This document shows positions 1-7,019 of a stretch of 64,000 nt of DNA, in pieces. Origin of the DNA: Domibacillus enclensis (GTDB taxonomy: Bacteria > Bacillota > Bacilli > Bacillales > Domibacillaceae); assembly GCF_900156125.1 (NCBI RefSeq), contig NZ_FTLX01000001.1, positions 186,001 through 250,000 of the forward strand, written 5' to 3'. The notes below the pieces were generated by a model. It made no database searches. It was not told the origin of the DNA and worked only from the letters and a program-made list of their open reading frames with translations. Positions within the stretch are counted from its first letter, which is position 1. Each line of letters starts with the position of its first letter. The position numbers were made by a program, and so were the translations under genes.

Positions 1-233
1 AAATCGGCTGGCATGTAGAGCGCCCGGACGGCGGCATGTTCTTGTGGGCGAGGATTCCAGCGGGCGGGGATGACCGTGCCTTTGTGTATAGAGCGATAGA
101 CGAGGCCGGCGTCGTCATGGTGCCGGGCAGTGCATTTGGTTCCGGCGGCCGAGGGTATGTGCGGATCGCTCTTGTCCAGCCGGCAGATGTGCTGAAAAAG
201 GCAGCTGTCCAGCTGCAAAGGGTGATGCCATGA
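1..233 (+). CDS. Aminotransferase class I/II, C-terminal fragment (5' end outside window)
   Basis: The open frame runs in from the window edge (frame starting at base 3) and ends at TGA 231-233. The visible residues are the C-terminal small domain of a fold-type I PLP aminotransferase: a GGMFLW segment, then V-x-V-x-PGSAFG, then GYVRIAL, which in this superfamily contains the Arg that binds the substrate carboxylate. The PLP lysine and the cofactor site lie upstream and cannot be seen, so the substrate (methionine/KMTB, diaminopimelate or another amino acid) cannot be assigned. The next gene starts 17 bases downstream on the same strand, so the two may be co-transcribed. Confidence 0.75.
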   Translation, partial: IGWHVERPDGGMFLWARIPAGGDDRAFVYRAIDEAGVVMVPGSAFGSGGRGYVRIALVQPADVLKKAAVQLQRVMP

Positions 234-250
234 ATGAGGTGACGTGTTAG

Positions 251-1615
251 ATGGCGAAACGAGCGAAAATGAAGTTAAAACGAACGATCCGTCTTTCTCC
301 CTTTCAAGTGATTGTGCTGCTTTATTTGACGGGTGCTGTGTTTTCAAGCTTTTTGCTGCTGCTCCCGATTGCACATAAGCCGGGAGTGGACATTGCGTTT
401 ATTGATGCTGTTTTTGTCGCGGTCAGCGCGTTAAGTGTGACGGGTTTAACACCTGTCAGCACCGTTGATACCTTTAGCACCACCGGCTACTTTTTTATTT
501 TGCTTATTTTGCAGGTTGGCGGCGTTGGGATTATGACGTTCAGCTCCATGGTCTGGCTGCTTTTCGGCAAACGAATCGGCATGCGGGAACGGCAGCTGAT
601 TATGGCCGATCAAAACCGGACGGATTTAAGCGGCCTCGTGAAGCTTATGCGGGAAATCTTTTTGCTCATATTAGCTATTGAAGCGGTAGGGGCACTTGTA
701 TTAGGGGTTTACTTTATGCCGTTTTATCCAACGGCCGCAGAAGCGTTTCTGCACGGACTGTTTGCCTCCGTTAGTGCCACAACGAATGGCGGCTTTGATA
801 TTACTGGAGCGTCTCTTCTGCCTTATGCGAATGATTATTTTGTGCAGGCAGTTCATATGGTGCTGATCATTTTGGGTGCTATTGGCTTTCCTGTTTTAAT
901 TGAAGTAAAGGATTTCCTGTCGTACCGTGGCACGCGAAAGTTTACGTTCAGCTTGTTTACCAAATTAGCTGTTTTTATGTACTTTTTTCTGGCCCTGTCA
1001 GGCATTGCCGGTTTGCTTCTATTTGAGCATAAGAACTTTTTAGCTGATAAATCGTGGCATGAATCCATTTTTTACACAGCCTTTCAATCCGTAGCAGCAA
1101 GAAGCGGCGGCTTAACAACGATGGACTTAAATGATTTTTCTACGCCTTCGCTGCTGCTGCTGTCCATGCTCATGTTCATCGGCGCGTCTCCTTCGAGCGT
1201 CGGCGGCGGCCTGCGGACAACGACCGTCGCGATTGCTGCCTTGAGCATCTTTACGTTTGCACGAGGCAAAAATACGATCAAAGTGTTTCACCGAGAAGTG
1301 GACCCGATTGATATTCACCGCTCCTTTGTCGTGGTGGCGACGGGCTCGTTTATTTGGTGCATGTCGATTATGCTGCTTTCTTATCTGGAGCCTGAGGTCG
1401 CGCTTCTGCCGATCATTTATGAAGCGTCCTCGGCATTCGGAACAACCGGATCATCCCTCGGCATTACCGGTGTTATTGGCACACCGGCGAAAATGATCTT
1501 GATTATGCTCATGTTTATCGGACGTGTCGGCTTGTTCTCCCTCCTATTCCTGATTCGTGGAAAAGAAATAAAAGATTCCTACCACTATCCGAAAGAGCGG
1601 ATTTTGATTGGTTAA
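251..1615 (+). CDS. ktrD: Ktr-type potassium uptake channel subunit KtrD/KtrB (TrkH/HKT family)
   Basis: This is the membrane subunit of a Ktr K+ uptake system; it works with a cytosolic RCK subunit (KtrA/KtrC type) that is not encoded nearby. The 454 residues are almost entirely hydrophobic. They hold the four half-repeats of the SKT superfamily with their filter glycines: VTGLT near residue 65, a TTNGGFD segment near 178, RSGGLTT near 285, and FGTTGSSLG near 395. The ASPSSVGGG segment and the YHYPKERILIG tail resemble, from memory, B. subtilis KtrD more than KtrB. Start ATG 251 follows the upstream aminotransferase closely. A bidirectional terminator begins at the stop codon. Family assignment is firm; the D rather than B paralogue is an inference. 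Confidence 0.9.
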   Translation: MAKRAKMKLKRTIRLSPFQVIVLLYLTGAVFSSFLLLLPIAHKPGVDIAFIDAVFVAVSALSVTGLTPVSTVDTFSTTGYFFILLILQVGGVGIMTFSSMVWLLFGKRIGMRERQLIMADQNRTDLSGLVKLMREIFLLILAIEAVGALVLGVYFMPFYPTAAEAFLHGLFASVSATTNGGFDITGASLLPYANDYFVQAVHMVLIILGAIGFPVLIEVKDFLSYRGTRKFTFSLFTKLAVFMYFFLALSGIAGLLLFEHKNFLADKSWHESIFYTAFQSVAARSGGLTTMDLNDFSTPSLLLLSMLMFIGASPSSVGGGLRTTTVAIAALSIFTFARGKNTIKVFHREVDPIDIHRSFVVVATGSFIWCMSIMLLSYLEPEVALLPIIYEASSAFGTTGSSLGITGVIGTPAKMILIMLMFIGRVGLFSLLFLIRGKEIKDSYHYPKERILIG

Positions 1616-1643
1616 AAAAAGCCGTCCATTAGCGACGGCTTTT
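1614..1643. terminator. Bidirectional intrinsic terminator between ktrD and the FNT gene
   Basis: Stem AAAAGCCGTC / GACGGCTTTT (about 1617-1626 with 1634-1643), with A/T runs on both sides. It serves two convergent genes and overlaps the end of each. Confidence 0.85.
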
Positions 1644-2471
1644 GCTCATTTGCAATAGTTTTAGTGAAATGCGTTCTTTCGCTTCTGCAGGCTCAGATGC
1701 TACAGCCGGCTTTGCCAAATACATGTACACCATGCCGACAAAGACGCTGCCGCCGATCATGTTCCCCACGGTCACAGGAATCAGGTTATGCACCGCACTG
1801 GCAACAGAAATCGCTTCTGGATGAGGAACCGCCAGCGCCAGGCTGAACAGCACCATGTTCGCGACACTATGCTCAAAGCCAGCGACAACGAATGTCATCA
1901 CGAATAAAAGCATAGTTACAATCTTAGCCATGTCCCCCTTCATCTGCATAGGAATCCAGACAGCCAGGCAGACGATCCAGTTACAAAGAATGGCTTTGAA
2001 AAATAATTCAGACGCCGGGTAATGCATTTTATGTGAGACGACGTCCATCAAGTATTGAGAGGTGGCCGGGTCGTTGTAAATGCCGGCTGCACCGATAAAC
2101 AAGCCGAAGAACACAGCGCCCAGCAGGTTCCCGCTGTAGCAGGCGCTAAGAACAGCCAGCGCATCCTTCCATGTTGTTTTCCCGCTCATTGTGCTCATGG
2201 TAAAATACATTGTATTGCCTGTGAACAACTCGGCACTTCCATAGATAATCAGAACGAGAGCAATCCCAAAGAAAGCGCCCAGCATCAACCCTGTTGCCGG
2301 AGAAGAAGCATCGTAAAAGGGCTCGGCCAGCTTAAAAGAAAGCATGATGGCGAAACCGATGAAAAAGCTTGCGAGCATCGCTTTTACAATGTATTGAAGT
2401 GGATTGTGCTTTAAGATCGCGGTTTTTTTCATTGCCCATTGATTAATTTCTTCGTACGCTTCTTTGTTCAT
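1629..2471 (-). CDS. ywcJ: Formate/nitrite transporter family channel, YwcJ-like
   Basis: FNT/FocA-NirC family membrane protein of about 280 residues. FNT members form pentameric channels for small monovalent anions such as formate and nitrite. Six hydrophobic segments are visible, with the family signatures GSAELFTGNT (first half), CNWIVCLAVW, AGFEHSVANM (re-entrant loop with the conserved His) and VTVGNMIGG. A GTG at 2480 lies upstream, but ATG 2471 is preferred because GGTGA and AAGGA precede it at usable spacing. The ASELFF...LCNW...KGDMAK region resembles, from memory, B. subtilis YwcJ, a member of the Rex regulon. A perfect Rex-type operator lies 30 bases upstream, which supports that identity. 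The actual ion carried is not shown by the sequence. Confidence 0.85.
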   Translation of the reverse strand: MNKEAYEEINQWAMKKTAILKHNPLQYIVKAMLASFFIGFAIMLSFKLAEPFYDASSPATGLMLGAFFGIALVLIIYGSAELFTGNTMYFTMSTMSGKTTWKDALAVLSACYSGNLLGAVFFGLFIGAAGIYNDPATSQYLMDVVSHKMHYPASELFFKAILCNWIVCLAVWIPMQMKGDMAKIVTMLLFVMTFVVAGFEHSVANMVLFSLALAVPHPEAISVASAVHNLIPVTVGNMIGGSVFVGMVYMYLAKPAVASEPAEAKERISLKLLQMSKSRR

Positions 2472-2500
2472 GTCCTTCACTCACCATTCATGTTTTTAGT

Positions 2501-2518
2501 TTGTGAAATAATTCACAA
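2501..2518 (-). promoter_or_regulatory. Rex operator (also fits an Fnr-type site) upstream of ywcJ
   Basis: TTGTGAAATAATTCACAA is a perfect 18-base palindrome of the form TTGTGAA-N4-TTCACAA, the consensus of the NADH-responsive repressor Rex. The inner TGTGA-N6-TCACA also fits Fnr/Crp. It lies between the ywcJ start and a good minus-strand -10 (TATAAT, 2534-2539), so a bound repressor would sit just downstream of the transcription start. Rex is favoured because ywcJ is a known Rex target in B. subtilis. Confidence 0.8.
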
Positions 2519-2592
2519 TTAATTTATACTCTTATTATACGCCCTCCTGCCGTAAAGTCCACTCCGAATTTGTCACAACTTTTTGTCCTTTT

Positions 2593-2606
2593 TTAAAGCG
2601 TTATCA
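2593..2606. promoter_or_regulatory. Possible cre (CcpA) site upstream of ywcJ
   Basis: TTAAAGCGTTATCA matches the cre consensus TGWAANCGNTNNCA at all but the second base. It is about 55 bases upstream of the ywcJ -10. Single-mismatch cre sites arise by chance, so this is only a candidate. Confidence 0.3.
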
Positions 2607-2701
2607 ATGAAGAGTTCAGATGTGTGATTGGTGAAAAGAATTTATTATCAATCGATTAAAAAGTAATAAGATTTAAGCAACTTGTGAATGTGAAATTATA
2701 A

Positions 2702-2740
2702 ATAGCCGATTCTTCTTAACATAAGGAAGATCGGCTGTTT
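2702..2740. terminator. Hairpin downstream of the lrgAB operon
   Basis: AGCCGAT (2704-2710) pairs with ATCGGCT (2730-2736), extended by TCTTC/GAAG with a bulge. It is followed by GTTTCTT on the plus strand and ATTTATAATTT on the minus strand. It probably ends the minus-strand lrgAB transcript. The rest of the 2519-2882 gap holds the ywcJ promoter and a GC-richer stretch (2755-2840) in which nothing was recognised. Confidence 0.45.
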
Positions 2741-2882
2741 CTTGCTGAATTTTTGCGCAGCGCAAGTCCTCCGCGTTTTAATGACGATACACCATAGAAC
2801 CACAACGGCGCAGGAAGGCGGAACCGGCAGCCCGGAGCCCCTGAATGTGATTTTCTAACAAAAAGGGACTTTTCTCATTTAT

Positions 2883-3554
2883 TTAAAGCAGTGGATAAAG
2901 CCACGGCAGTACAAGTGCCGTGATAATAGAAGCAAATCCCATTGCGGCACTCGACACCGCTCCCTGCACAGGTCCTTCGAGCACCGCCTGGCTCGTCCCG
3001 ATTCCGTGAGAAACCGTGCCAATGCCAAGACCTCGTGAAAACGGATCTTGAATGCCGGCCATCGTAAGAAGCAGAGGGCCGCAAACGGCTCCGAAAATAC
3101 CGGCTGTCATGACAAAAGCCGCCGCGAGAGCAGGATCGCCGCCAATGATCACTGCGGCTTCAATCGCAACAGGAGTGGTCACAGCTTTAACAGAAGAGGT
3201 CGCTTGAATGGTTTCTGACAAACCGAGAGCAGCTGACAGCCAGACGGAGGAGACAATCGTTGAGATCGTGCCGACAATCAAGCCGGCAGCTGTCGGTACG
3301 AGCCGTTCCATCAGAACAACCCGGTTATGGTAAAGCGGCAGGGCAAGTGCCACCGTCGCAGGCCCGAGCAAAAAGGTCATGATGTCTTTCGCCGGCGTAT
3401 ACTCTTCGTAAGAAACATTCATCAAAAGCAAAATGACAATCACTGCCGCTGTGGATGTGAAAACCGGCGTTGTAAAAGGAGATGGAAACCGCATCGCAAC
3501 AAAGCGCGCGCCGGCATATACGACAATCGTTAACAAAATAAAAAAGACAGTCAC
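2883..3554 (-). CDS. LrgB/CidB family membrane protein (antiholin/holin partner)
   Basis: LrgB-family integral membrane protein of 223 residues, the usual size. The family hallmark LLGPATVALALPLY is at about residues 83-96, and the later half contains the GTVSHGIGTSQA segment. In Firmicutes these proteins act with LrgA/CidA in overflow metabolite (pyruvate/acetate) transport and in control of autolysis. The start overlaps the stop of the upstream lrgA-type gene by four bases (ATGA), so the two are translationally coupled. It closes a four-gene minus-strand operon with two MaoC-fold genes. Whether it is the B. subtilis ywbG (cidB) or yxaC type cannot be decided by eye. Confidence 0.85.
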   Translation of the reverse strand: MTVFFILLTIVVYAGARFVAMRFPSPFTTPVFTSTAAVIVILLLMNVSYEEYTPAKDIMTFLLGPATVALALPLYHNRVVLMERLVPTAAGLIVGTISTIVSSVWLSAALGLSETIQATSSVKAVTTPVAIEAAVIIGGDPALAAAFVMTAGIFGAVCGPLLLTMAGIQDPFSRGLGIGTVSHGIGTSQAVLEGPVQGAVSSAAMGFASIITALVLPWLYPLL

Positions 3555-3919
3555 TGCTTTTCCCTCCCTTTAGCTGACAGAATGGCGGACAATCCGGAGG
3601 TAACCAGCAAGCCAATGATCGAGCTGCCGGCAATCATCAAAAATAAAGAAAGACCATCTGAGCGGATCAAGTCGCCATATGCCATCAAGCCGACTGCAAT
3701 TGGAATGAAAAAGAACGCTAAGTGCTTGTTTAAAAAGGTCGCCCCGAGCGCAATGAAACGATCAGGCACCACCCCCGTTGAAAGCAGCAGAAGCAGTGCC
3801 AGCATGCCAAACACACTAGCCGGTATCGGAATGTTCAGCGTGGCTGTAATCAAGACAGAAAGCTGATAAAGAACGATCAAAAAGGCAATCTGTCCAATGA
3901 ATAAAACGGCCCTTTTCAT
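3551..3919 (-). CDS. LrgA/CidA family holin-like protein
   Basis: Small four-helix membrane protein (122 residues). It has the family's N-terminal pattern in which a first hydrophobic helix is followed by IPIPASVFGM (about residues 30-39), matching the conserved P-x-P-x-S-V-x-G-M loop of CidA/LrgA, and later NKHLAFFFIPIAVG. It is the partner of the LrgB gene just downstream. Its ATG overlaps the TGA of the preceding MaoC-like gene (ATGA at 3916-3919), so all four genes of the operon are translationally linked. No LytSR-type two-component system, the usual regulator of lrgAB, is adjacent. Confidence 0.85.
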   Translation of the reverse strand: MKRAVLFIGQIAFLIVLYQLSVLITATLNIPIPASVFGMLALLLLLSTGVVPDRFIALGATFLNKHLAFFFIPIAVGLMAYGDLIRSDGLSLFLMIAGSSIIGLLVTSGLSAILSAKGREKQ

Positions 3920-4278
3920 AAAGCATTCCTTTTCACTGAAAAGGTCCCTTTCATTTTGATGTCTCCTTTTTTATTCTCAATTTGGACGATTCCGATGCCT
4001 TCCTCTCCGTTTGTCCAGCTTCCTTTTATACGCAACAGCTCATTCGGATACGTCATTGCTTGAAAGCGGGCATCAAGGGATCGGATCGGGTCTGGCTGCC
4101 ATTCACGGACTGCCCGGGCGCCCAAAGCCATCACAAGCATACCGTGAACAATGCAGCCGGGAAGACCGGCTTTTTTTGCGGCTTCTGCATTTGTATGGAT
4201 GGGATTGTGGTCGCCTGATGCAAGCGCATATGAGTGAACATCCTTTTCTGTAATGGTCCATTCTCTTTCATCAAACAT
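3916..4278 (-). CDS. MaoC-like (R)-hydratase / dehydratase, hot-dog fold
   Basis: A 120-residue single hot-dog domain protein. It shows the MaoC/PhaJ hydratase-2 motif: ASGDHNPIH near residues 20-28 (the catalytic Asp and His), then AGLPGCIVHGMLVMA near 40-54. Such enzymes hydrate trans-2-enoyl thioesters or dehydrate (R)-3-hydroxyacyl thioesters. The start overlaps the end of the preceding gene by eight bases. That gene encodes a second MaoC-superfamily half, so the two probably form a heterodimer like actinobacterial HadA/HadB. It is coupled downstream to an LrgA/LrgB pair, an uncommon neighbourhood. The substrate is unknown. Confidence 0.8.
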   Translation of the reverse strand: MFDEREWTITEKDVHSYALASGDHNPIHTNAEAAKKAGLPGCIVHGMLVMALGARAVREWQPDPIRSLDARFQAMTYPNELLRIKGSWTNGEEGIGIVQIENKKGDIKMKGTFSVKRNAL

Positions 4279-4666
4279 GGGAGTCTCCTTTCCGCTCGAT
4301 CAGAACAGATTTTGATCGGATGGCGGATTCGCCGTTTTTTATGTAAGTGGTCTCGATTTTTGCAAATGTCAGGTTTCGTTTTGGACTGATTCCGGTGACG
4401 ATCACGATTGCTTCAATTTCATCACCGACTGCGACAGGCTTTATGTATTCATAGGACTGGCTTCCGTGCAGCACGCAGGCAGGATCGAATTCCAGCTGTT
4501 CCGTTAACGTTTGAAACGTCATGCCGCTTTGAAAGTCGAGTGCTGCCATATATGTCGGAGGGACTTCTTCCCCTTCCTCCATCCAAAAAGCTGCTTGTTT
4601 AAACGCTTCCACATGATGTTTTTTGATCACGGTTTTGTACCGGTACAGCTCTCTTTTCCCCTTCAT
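4271..4666 (-). CDS. MaoC-superfamily partner subunit (FAS1-like dehydratase N-terminal type)
   Basis: A 131-residue protein of the family that forms the non-catalytic hot-dog half of heterodimeric dehydratases. Visible signs are YKTVIKKHHVEAFKQA near the N-terminus, PPTYMAAL near residues 37-44, and a C-terminal strand pattern that includes a HGSQSYEYIKPVAVGD stretch. It lacks the D-x-N-x-H catalytic motif carried by the next gene. It is the first gene of the operon with MaoC, lrgA and lrgB. Start ATG 4666 has the site AGAGGTGAT at good spacing. Family assignment is good; function beyond partnership with the downstream gene is inferred. Confidence 0.7.
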   Translation of the reverse strand: MKGKRELYRYKTVIKKHHVEAFKQAAFWMEEGEEVPPTYMAALDFQSGMTFQTLTEQLEFDPACVLHGSQSYEYIKPVAVGDEIEAIVIVTGISPKRNLTFAKIETTYIKNGESAIRSKSVLIERKGDSHV

Positions 4667-4743
4667 TGTATCACCTCTTTCCCTCTCAATTTTAGCATAC
4701 TGGAATAAAGAAAAGGGGGGGATATAACTTAACTAATAAACAC

Positions 4744-4790
4744 AAAAAACTGAATGAAGCAATCTCCATGACTGCTTCATTCAGTTTTTG
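4744..4790. terminator. Strong bidirectional terminator after bioB
   Basis: A perfect 17-base stem (4745-4761 with 4773-4789: AAAAACTGAATGAAGCA and its complement) around an 11-base loop, with A/T tracts at both ends. It lies downstream of the minus-strand bioB and upstream of the MaoC operon. Confidence 0.85.
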
Positions 4791-4821
4791 AGCACATCCA
4801 TATTCGCACCAGAAAGTGTGT

Positions 4822-4938
4822 TTAGCGCCGATATATTTTCATTATCGCTGATAAAGGGCGGTCTATCGCCGATATAGTGACGATATCAGCGATAGACAAG
4901 AGGATATCAGCGGTATTTTCAATTTATCGGCGTTAGAC
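4822..4938. repeat. Nested inverted-repeat element, TATCGCYGATA family, copy A
   Basis: Three concentric inverted repeats. Inner: GTCTATCGC (4861-4869) with GCGATAGAC (4889-4897), continued by GATAT/ATATC across one mismatch. Middle: TTATCGCTGATA (4842-4853) with TATCAGCGGTA (4905-4915). Outer: TAGCGCCGATATATT (from 4823) with AATTTATCGGCGTTA (to 4935). The three left arms all read as TATCGCYGATA-like units about 20 bases apart, and the right arms as their complements. Similar elements lie near 23.6 and 32.46 kb. The element lies between bioB and its terminator, so it is probably transcribed in the bioB 3' UTR. Confidence 0.8.
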
Positions 4939-4943
4939 CGAAA

Positions 4944-5939
4944 TTAACAAACAGGTTCCTGCTCATGTGCGTATTCAATGGTAAAGCCCATATCTTCAAT
5001 CATTTTGTGGTCGGCTGTTGTTTCCTGGCCGGCTGTCGTTAAATAGTTTCCGAGAAAGATGGAGTTGGCGGCGTACAGACCCAGCGGCTGTACAGAACGC
5101 AAGTTGACTTCCCGGCCGCCGGAAATGCGAATTTCCTTTGATGGATTGATAAACCGGAACAGCGCAAGCACCTTTAAACAAAAGGATGGGGTCAAGGGCT
5201 TTTCGTTCTCAAGCTTCGTTCCAGGAATGGCATGTAAAAAATTAACGGGAATCGAGTCAGCGTTCAGGGCCCGAAGGCTGAGTGCCATGTTCACGATATC
5301 TTCCTTTGTTTCGCCCATGCCGATAATGACTCCTGAACAGGGCGACATGCCGCTTTCTTTTACACGGCCAACGGTTTCGGTCCGGTCTTTATATGTATGG
5401 GTGGTCGTAATGTCACCGTGATGGGCTTCAGACGTATTAATATTATGATTGTAGCGGTCGACCCCCGCTTCATTCAGCTGTTCTGCCTGCTCCGGCTTTA
5501 AAATGCCAAGGCACGCACAAATGCGCATCGGGTACTTTTCTTTAATTTCTTTTACCGCCCCTTTAACCGTTTCGAGCTCTTTTGAAGAAGGTCCTCTGCC
5601 GCTTGCGACAATGCAATACGTCCCGGCCCCGAGTGAATGTGCTTTTTCGGCACCGGCCACAATCTGCTCACGGTTCATCATCCGGTATTTCTCAATCGGT
5701 GCGGTCGATTTAGAGGACTGTGAGCAATAGCCGCAGTCTTCCGGACAAAGACCGGATTTCGTATTGATAATCATGTTCAGCTTTACTTTTCGGCCAAAGT
5801 AATGCCTGCGAATGTGATAAGCACCGTCCAGAAGCTGCAGCAATTCCTCTTCCGGGCAGTTTAAAAGCTGAAGCGCTTCCTCTTCTGACAGCTGATATCC
5901 GTTTACTACTTGTTGAGCGAGCTGCGTCCATGTTGTCAT
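4944..5939 (-). CDS. bioB: Biotin synthase (radical SAM)
   Basis: BioB inserts sulfur into dethiobiotin to make biotin. The 331 residues are normal for the family. The radical-SAM cluster motif Cys65-x3-Cys69-x2-Cys72 lies in SGLCPEDCGYC, and YNHNINTSE and IPVNFLHAIPGTKLE, typical of BioB, follow. The gene stands alone: bioA, bioD, bioF and bioW are absent from this window, so the earlier steps are either elsewhere or missing. A BirA-type operator overlaps the promoter upstream. ATG 5939 is preceded by AGGAGAGATGATC. The 3' UTR carries the nested repeat element and a strong terminator. Confidence 0.95.
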   Translation of the reverse strand: MTTWTQLAQQVVNGYQLSEEEALQLLNCPEEELLQLLDGAYHIRRHYFGRKVKLNMIINTKSGLCPEDCGYCSQSSKSTAPIEKYRMMNREQIVAGAEKAHSLGAGTYCIVASGRGPSSKELETVKGAVKEIKEKYPMRICACLGILKPEQAEQLNEAGVDRYNHNINTSEAHHGDITTTHTYKDRTETVGRVKESGMSPCSGVIIGMGETKEDIVNMALSLRALNADSIPVNFLHAIPGTKLENEKPLTPSFCLKVLALFRFINPSKEIRISGGREVNLRSVQPLGLYAANSIFLGNYLTTAGQETTADHKMIEDMGFTIEYAHEQEPVC

Positions 5940-5961
5940 TGATCATCTCTCCTTTTTTCCA

Positions 5962-6012
5962 GATTAAAGGATTTCTAATTATTTTGTCAACATAAAATTA
6001 AATAAAGTTAAC
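5962..6012 (-). promoter_or_regulatory. bioB promoter with BirA operator
   Basis: On the minus strand GTTAAC (6007-6012) and GTTGAC (5986-5991) are separated by 15 bases, the half-site layout of Bacillus BirA operators. The second half-site overlaps a -35 TTGACA (5985-5990), with TTTAAT (5963-5968) or TTAATC (5962-5967) as the -10 at 16 or 17 bases. Biotin-loaded BirA binding here would block transcription of bioB. Confidence 0.75.
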
Positions 6013-6033
6013 ATTACTCCTTTTGTCCATTCA

Positions 6034-6062
6034 TTGTTTTCATAAAGAAAAAGGAGTATACT
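6034..6062 (+). promoter_or_regulatory. Sigma-A promoter of yidC
   Basis: TTGTTT (6034-6039), 17 bases, TATACT (6057-6062). The leader to the TTG start is about 45 bases and contains a small hairpin just before the ribosome binding site. Confidence 0.6.
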
Positions 6063-6112
6063 TTTTTTGACTAAAGGAACTAGCCTGCTAGCAGGCGCAG
6101 GAGGAACAGCTA

Positions 6113-6874
6113 TTGAAAAAACATATTTTATTGGGTGTCACGCTTATCTCTGCCGTTATATTGTCCGGCTGCCAGAGCGCCCAAACAGAAGGTCATTTTT
6201 TTCACGATTATTTAGTAAATCCGTTTGTTGAGCTAATTCACTGGCTCGGTGAACTGCTTGGCAGCTATGGCCTGGCGATCATCGGCATTACAATTGGCGT
6301 CCGGCTTATCTTGATGCCGCTGATGCTGAACTCGATGAAAAAGCAGGCACTGATGCGTCAGAAAATGGATGTCGTGAAGCCGCAGATGACGGACATTCAA
6401 GCACGGTTAAAAGCAACGAAAAACCCGGAAGAGCAGCGGAAGATTCAAATGGAAATGATGAGTCTGTACAAGGATCATGATATCAATCCGATGGCGATGG
6501 GCTGTTTGCCAATGCTGCTGCAAATACCGGTTTGGACAGGCCTTTATTATGCCATCACCATTTCGGAAGACATTCAAACCCACCAGTTTTTATGGTTTGA
6601 GCTTGGTCAGCCGGATATTGCCATGGCGATCATTGCCGGCATTATTTATTACATTCAATTTAAAGTATCCATGCAGACGATGCCTGCTGAACAGCAGCAG
6701 CAAATGAAATTCATTGGCCTCTTATCTCCGGTGATGATTTTGATTTTCTCATTCAATGCACCGGCCGCTTTGCCAATTTACTGGACAGTCAGCGGAATCA
6801 TTTTAATTTTCCAGTCGTGGCTTGGCCGCAAGTATTATCAAAACCATCCTCCAGCTGAGGAGCCGGCAAAATAA
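6113..6874 (+). CDS. yidC: Membrane protein insertase YidC/OxaA (lipoprotein, YqjG/SpoIIIJ type)
   Basis: YidC inserts and folds membrane proteins, alone or with SecYEG. The 253-residue protein starts with a lipoprotein signal peptide ending in LSGC (Cys20), as in Gram-positive YidC paralogues. The five-helix core follows, with the conserved Arg in ITIGVRLILMPL (about residues 62-73) that sits in the hydrophilic groove, a cytoplasmic coiled hairpin (about 80-120), and NPMAMGCLPMLLQIPVW. The start is TTG 6113, fixed by GGAGGA at 6100-6105. CCTGCTAGCAGG just upstream can form a hairpin beside this site. The sequence does not show whether this is the SpoIIIJ or the YqjG paralogue. B. subtilis yqjG is controlled by an upstream stalling peptide, MifM, but no such reading frame was seen here. 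Confidence 0.92.
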   Translation: MKKHILLGVTLISAVILSGCQSAQTEGHFFHDYLVNPFVELIHWLGELLGSYGLAIIGITIGVRLILMPLMLNSMKKQALMRQKMDVVKPQMTDIQARLKATKNPEEQRKIQMEMMSLYKDHDINPMAMGCLPMLLQIPVWTGLYYAITISEDIQTHQFLWFELGQPDIAMAIIAGIIYYIQFKVSMQTMPAEQQQQMKFIGLLSPVMILIFSFNAPAALPIYWTVSGIILIFQSWLGRKYYQNHPPAEEPAK

Positions 6875-6885
6875 TGAATTACGAG

Positions 6886-6912
6886 GGACTGACAACTGTC
6901 AGTCCTTTCTTT
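6886..6912 (+). terminator. Intrinsic terminator of yidC
   Basis: GGACTGACA (6886-6894) pairs perfectly with TGTCAGTCC (6897-6905), followed by TTTCTTT. Confidence 0.8.
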
Positions 6913-7019
6913 GATCGGATAAATGGAAAGAAGTGAAACTTTTTGATACGCTTGTCCGTATAAAAGAACATAATACGCTCATAATGGAGAGCAAAATGAT
7001 AAAATGGAGTGGATGAACG

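Noticed and set aside
4822-4938. CRISPR array
   Set aside because: Units are inverted and self-complementary with no unique spacers of constant length between identical direct repeats.
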